A DNA stretch of 64,000 nucleotides from LZORAL124-50-18 sp051208045 (GTDB taxonomy: Bacteria; Pseudomonadota; Gammaproteobacteria; Pseudomonadales; Oleiphilaceae), in assembly GCA_051208045.1 (NCBI GenBank), contig JBPJFY010000016.1, positions 15,798 to 79,797 on the forward strand. The letters run 5' to 3'. The notes under the pieces were generated by a model. It was given only the letters and a program-made list of their open reading frames with translations. It was not told the origin of the DNA and did no database searches. Positions within the stretch are counted from its first letter, which is position 1, and the number at the start of each line of letters is the position of its first letter. The translations under genes and the position numbers were made by a program. Positions 61,825-64,000 of this stretch are shown here, piece by piece.

Positions 61825-62592
61825 ATGTCTATGTACGATTTTTCCGTCTATCTGCGTTCGGCCGTGTTTTACGTGGTGTTGTTTGTTTTCACCATCGTCT
61901 TCACCTCGACCTGTACGATCATTGGGCCCGCACTCCCGTATAAAGTGAGATTCCGAGTCATCATCCAAGGTTACACCAAGTTCGTGACGGAATGGTTACG
62001 CATTTGCTGCAAGGTCGATTATCGGCTGGAAGGTTTGGAACATATTCCGGATCAGCCCTGTGTGATTGTCAGCAAACACCAGAGCACCTGGGAAACGTTT
62101 TTTTTGCAGACCTTGTTTGCGCCACAAACCCAGGTCATCAAAAAAGAACTGCTGGCCATTCCGTTTTTTGGCTGGGCATTCAGTCTGGTGCAGCCCATTG
62201 CCATTGATCGATCCAACCGCAAAGAAGCGATGAAGCAAGTGCTGGAGCAGGGTGCGGAAAAACTGAATAACAATGTGTGGGTACTGGTTTTCCCGGAAGG
62301 TACCCGCATGAATCCAGGTAAAACTCGACCCTTTTCCAAGGGCGCTGCCGCACTCGCCAAACATGCTAGTCGCCCCATGCTTCCCGTCGCCCACAATGCG
62401 GGTGAACATTGGCCGAACGACGGTTACTTGAAATATCCCGGCACAATCCGCGTCGTATTCGGTCCACCAATACACACGCAAAACAAATCGGTGGATGAAC
62501 TCACGCGCGACGCAGAAAACTGGATTAACAACACCGTCGATGAGATCAGTGCGCATCAGCACGAAACGGATATTCTCTCCATTACTCCTTAA
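61825..62592 (+). CDS. plsC: 1-acyl-sn-glycerol-3-phosphate acyltransferase
   Basis: 255 residues. One N-terminal membrane helix (about 10-33) precedes the acyltransferase domain. The catalytic motif is SKHQSTWETFF, an H-x4-E version of the usual H-x4-D. The other motifs are present: FPEGTRMNPG and VLPVAHNAGEHWP-like substrate region (written MLPVAHNAGEHW here). It makes phosphatidic acid at the inner membrane. It is the last gene of the glyQ operon, closed by a strong terminator. Confidence 0.9.
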   Translation: MSMYDFSVYLRSAVFYVVLFVFTIVFTSTCTIIGPALPYKVRFRVIIQGYTKFVTEWLRICCKVDYRLEGLEHIPDQPCVIVSKHQSTWETFFLQTLFAPQTQVIKKELLAIPFFGWAFSLVQPIAIDRSNRKEAMKQVLEQGAEKLNNNVWVLVFPEGTRMNPGKTRPFSKGAAALAKHASRPMLPVAHNAGEHWPNDGYLKYPGTIRVVFGPPIHTQNKSVDELTRDAENWINNTVDEISAHQHETDILSITP

Positions 62593-62595
62593 CTG

Positions 62596-62622
62596 AAAAG
62601 GCCTCGTTGAGAGGCCTTTTTT
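62596..62622. terminator. bidirectional terminator after plsC
   Basis: AAAAGGCCTC (62596-62605) pairs perfectly with GAGGCCTTTT (62611-62620) around a five-base loop and is followed by TT. The A-run on the other side lets it also act for the minus-strand genes to the right. It marks the end of the conserved block. Confidence 0.85.
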
Positions 62623-62649
62623 GTGGGTATTTGCGCTATTATATACCCT

Positions 62650-62669
62650 AAAGTTATCTGATTAACTTT
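62650..62669. repeat. inverted repeat at the edge of the AT-rich block
   Basis: AAAGTTA-TCTGAT-TAACTTT is a perfect 7-6-7 inverted repeat between the plsC terminator and the 3' end of the first AT-rich gene. No T-run follows in either direction. Its role is unknown; it may be part of a recombination-site-like element. Confidence 0.4.
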
Positions 62670-62698
62670 GAGGCGCTGTAATCATAGGCTCACGTCTG

Positions 62699-63184
62699 TT
62701 AGCAGTGTTTTAATGTCACCATTATCCCCCAACCTGACTTCTCCCATTTGAACAAATTTTCAAATTTTGGATACTCTTCTTGAATCCATTCTTTAATTTC
62801 GTTTTCAGTTTCTGCCAACAGAATTAAGCCTTCATCATTCGTGGTGCATTCCCCTTCATAGATTTCAAAAACAGAATCTCCGGCAACAATCCTATAGTTT
62901 ACTCTAAATTTTTCTGAGTTAATCCGTGACAAATGAAGGTCAACTTCCTGGATATCCATTTGAAAACCATCTACTTCAAGCACATCAGTGCACATACCTG
63001 TGTTTTTTGAACTCTTAAATATTCGTACCTTTTTAACGTCTTCAGGCACCTTATATTTGTCTGCAACATTAAACGAATTGAGTAACAGGAAAATATCATT
63101 CTCAGTGTCGTGCATACTAAAACACCAATAAATCGGATTTCTATTTTCTCTGGTAGCAGACAATCCTGTTTCAGTGATTTCCAT
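62699..63184 (-). CDS. AT-rich hypothetical protein, cassette-like
   Basis: 161 residues, RBS AGGAG seven bases before the ATG. No family is recognised. It opens MEITETGLSATRENRN and is acidic, with several aromatics and no signal or membrane segment. Its codons are much richer in A and T than the conserved block to the left. Its stop sits in a TAAC, and GTTAGGA lies seven bases before the start, the same layout as the next gene upstream. It could be an immunity-type or other accessory protein; nothing in the sequence decides. Confidence 0.6.
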   Translation of the reverse strand: MEITETGLSATRENRNPIYWCFSMHDTENDIFLLLNSFNVADKYKVPEDVKKVRIFKSSKNTGMCTDVLEVDGFQMDIQEVDLHLSRINSEKFRVNYRIVAGDSVFEIYEGECTTNDEGLILLAETENEIKEWIQEEYPKFENLFKWEKSGWGIMVTLKHC

Positions 63185-63191
63185 AATCTAC

Positions 63192-63222
63192 TCCTAACGC
63201 CCGCAGTTAACCCAAGTTAGAC
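63192..63222 (-). repeat. integron-core-like element between the AT-rich genes
   Basis: On the minus strand GTCTAAC (63216-63222, fits RYYYAAC) and GTTAGGA (63192-63198, one mismatch to GTTRRRY) bound a 17-base interior. The upstream gene's TAA stop lies inside GTCTAAC. At 31 bp it is too short for a full attC site (about 57 or more), so it may be a decayed or look-alike site. Confidence 0.4.
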
Positions 63223-63669
63223 ATTAATTTGCCCCAATGTCACCATATCTACTGCACCATTTTTAAATTGGTAATGTATATAAAGTGCTTCTAAGTTCAG
63301 CCTTACCCACTCAGGTATTTCGCCAACTACAGGATGAGATTGTGGTTCTTTGTGAATAGCATTGATTGATTTTTCTTTTGCCCACTCCATTGCTGCTGCT
63401 CCAGTTTGAAATGGAGCCAGCCTTGGATCAGAACCCTCAAAAGGATTATAACCATCGTGTTCTACTATTTTCATAAATAACGTGGTTAAGCTTTGAGATG
63501 AATCGAAAACAAACTCTAAACCCATTGTGGGTATTGCAGCTATATACTCATCTTCAGTTCCTTCGTGAAGTCGATCGTATCTGTAAACGACCTCTACATC
63601 ATAAGTTTCAAACAAGTCGTCAAAAAAACCGGACTTAAGCTTGCTTCCTAAAACTTCGAAATATTCCAT
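63217..63669 (-). CDS. AT-rich hypothetical protein, immunity-like pattern
   Basis: 150 residues. Segments YIAAIPTMGLEFVFDSS, NPFEGSDPRL and ALYIHYQFKNGAVDMVTLGQ loosely recall small proteins encoded near polymorphic toxins (GLEFVF...IHYxY...ITL pattern). No toxin is adjacent, so it would be an orphan if so. No signal or membrane segment is seen. GTTAGGC lies seven bases before the ATG. Composition matches the neighbouring AT-rich gene, not the chromosome core, suggesting joint acquisition. Confidence 0.6.
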   Translation of the reverse strand: MEYFEVLGSKLKSGFFDDLFETYDVEVVYRYDRLHEGTEDEYIAAIPTMGLEFVFDSSQSLTTLFMKIVEHDGYNPFEGSDPRLAPFQTGAAAMEWAKEKSINAIHKEPQSHPVVGEIPEWVRLNLEALYIHYQFKNGAVDMVTLGQINV

Positions 63670-63676
63670 TTTTGTT

Positions 63677-63721
63677 GCCTAACATTTAATAAGACAGCGG
63701 CTGTATAAGTCAAGATTAGAC
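63677..63721 (-). repeat. attC-like element upstream of the AT-rich genes
   Basis: Minus strand: GTCTAAT (63715-63721) and GTTAGGC (63677-63683, exact GTTRRRY) bound 31 bases containing a perfect ACAGC-G-GCTGT hairpin on the plus strand. The R' core directly precedes the gene start by seven bases, as in integron cassettes. No integrase is in the window. Confidence 0.4.
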
Positions 63722-63878
63722 AGAAATGTCCGAGCTTTCCTAAAGAATGGAAATTCTCTTTTTGTAATACAGGTGCCTTAGGCGAAGTCTAGACGTTACG
63801 AGTAGCGTTAGTTGTCAAAACATTGTGTGAAATATCCGATTGGATCCCCAAAATGCGGTAACACTGCGCAGACTCTAG
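63722..63878. other. gene-free stretch before the insertion sequence
   Basis: With the element above, this makes about 295 bp without a complete gene between 63670 and 63964. No open frame or clear promoter was found. Composition is mixed. It ends at the presumed IS left end near a CTAG. Confidence 0.4.
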
Positions 63879-64000
63879 GAGCCTGTCGGACTTTTAACTC
63901 CGAACATCAAAGCGTGAGATAATAACGCCACTCTATTACTCTTACATCGAGAGCCAGAATTTCCATGAGTCGTTTTATCACCGCCAACCGAAACACTGAT
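63879..64000 (+). mobile_element. left end of an IS1182-family-like insertion sequence (partial)
   Basis: The string GGAGCCTGTCGGACTTTTAA starting near 63879 resembles terminal repeats of IS1182-type elements (GTGTCGGACTTTTAA-like). About 85 bp later a transposase-like frame opens. The right end is outside the window, so the target duplication and exact border cannot be set. Confidence 0.55.
63965..64000 (+). CDS. transposase, IS1182-like, N-terminal fragment
   Basis: Twelve codons are visible, MSRFITANRNTD, cut by the window edge. This opening resembles IS1182/IS4-type transposases that begin with a short (M)xRFxxxxRxTDYLLPPS motif. The call leans on the adjoining terminal-repeat-like sequence, because so few residues are present. 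Confidence 0.5.
   Translation, partial: MSRFITANRNTD

Noticed and set aside
62650..63721. A complete integron
   Set aside because: There is no integrase and no attI, and the elements are shorter than attC. Only cassette-like layout is claimed.
1..64000. CRISPR arrays, tRNA and rRNA genes
   Set aside because: No regularly spaced repeats, no T-loop (GTTCRA) in a cloverleaf context outside coding sequence, and no rRNA sequence could be found by eye.

Overview
This is chromosomal DNA of a marine-type gammaproteobacterium with a Pseudomonas/Oceanospirillales-like gene order; the genus cannot be fixed from sequence alone. The right half runs aroE, hemF, tsaC, dprA, a LysM gene, def, fmt, rsmB, trkA, trkH, glyQ, glyS, gmhB, plsC. 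This is the arrangement known beside gyrB and dnaA, close to the replication origin, in Pseudomonas aeruginosa. Several left-half genes (rep, tex, gshA, rsd/algQ, ppx, trxA) also lie near the origin in that species, so the window is probably origin-proximal. Base composition is moderately GC-rich, except for an AT-rich block from about 62.6 to 63.9 kb.

Layout. 0-1 kb: end of a putrescine/spermidine ABC permease operon (potH, potI). 1-7.5 kb: a dienoyl-CoA isomerase-like crotonase, a DUF2325 coiled-coil protein behind a Fur-like palindrome, a short MalT-type LuxR regulator, an ETF:ubiquinone oxidoreductase and a LysE exporter. 7.7-10.3 kb: a maltoporin-type carbohydrate uptake operon (LamB, a glycan-binding-like lipoprotein, a two-module CBM5/12-like secreted protein). 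10.3-13.5 kb: an accessory patch with a polymorphic-toxin-like protein, a candidate immunity gene and an outer-membrane protein. 13.7-38.5 kb: mostly housekeeping and signalling genes (CBS-GGDEF and REC-GGDEF-EAL proteins, rep, tex, gshA, rmf, fliL-like, dsbB, rsd, a WD40 lipoprotein, an FKBP, yheS, hopJ-like, ppx, trxA, narL, mobA, bacteriohemerythrin), with an unannotated 45-codon ORF behind tandem LexA-like boxes near 37.6 kb. 38.6-47.4 kb: HD hydrolase, molybdopterin oxidoreductase, sirtuin, SET methyltransferase, queE/queC, a PA4642-family gene and motAB. 47.4-62.6 kb: the conserved origin-proximal block. 62.6-64 kb: a terminator, two AT-rich unknown genes framed by integron-like core motifs, and the left end of an IS1182-like element cut by the window edge.

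How the genes connect. NarL, MobA and the molybdopterin oxidoreductase suggest molybdoenzyme respiration, but no NarX sensor or Nar reductase is present. The crotonase and ETF-QO fit fatty-acid or other acyl-CoA oxidation. LamB and its partners form an outer-membrane and periplasmic oligosaccharide capture set without an inner-membrane transporter here. Rmf, Rsd, Ppx and the c-di-GMP proteins form a stationary-phase and second-messenger theme.

The most interesting items are the toxin/immunity-like pair, the SOS-box small ORF, the cassette-like pair beside the insertion sequence, and the paired palindromes spaced 22 bp around the MalT-like regulator and its neighbour.
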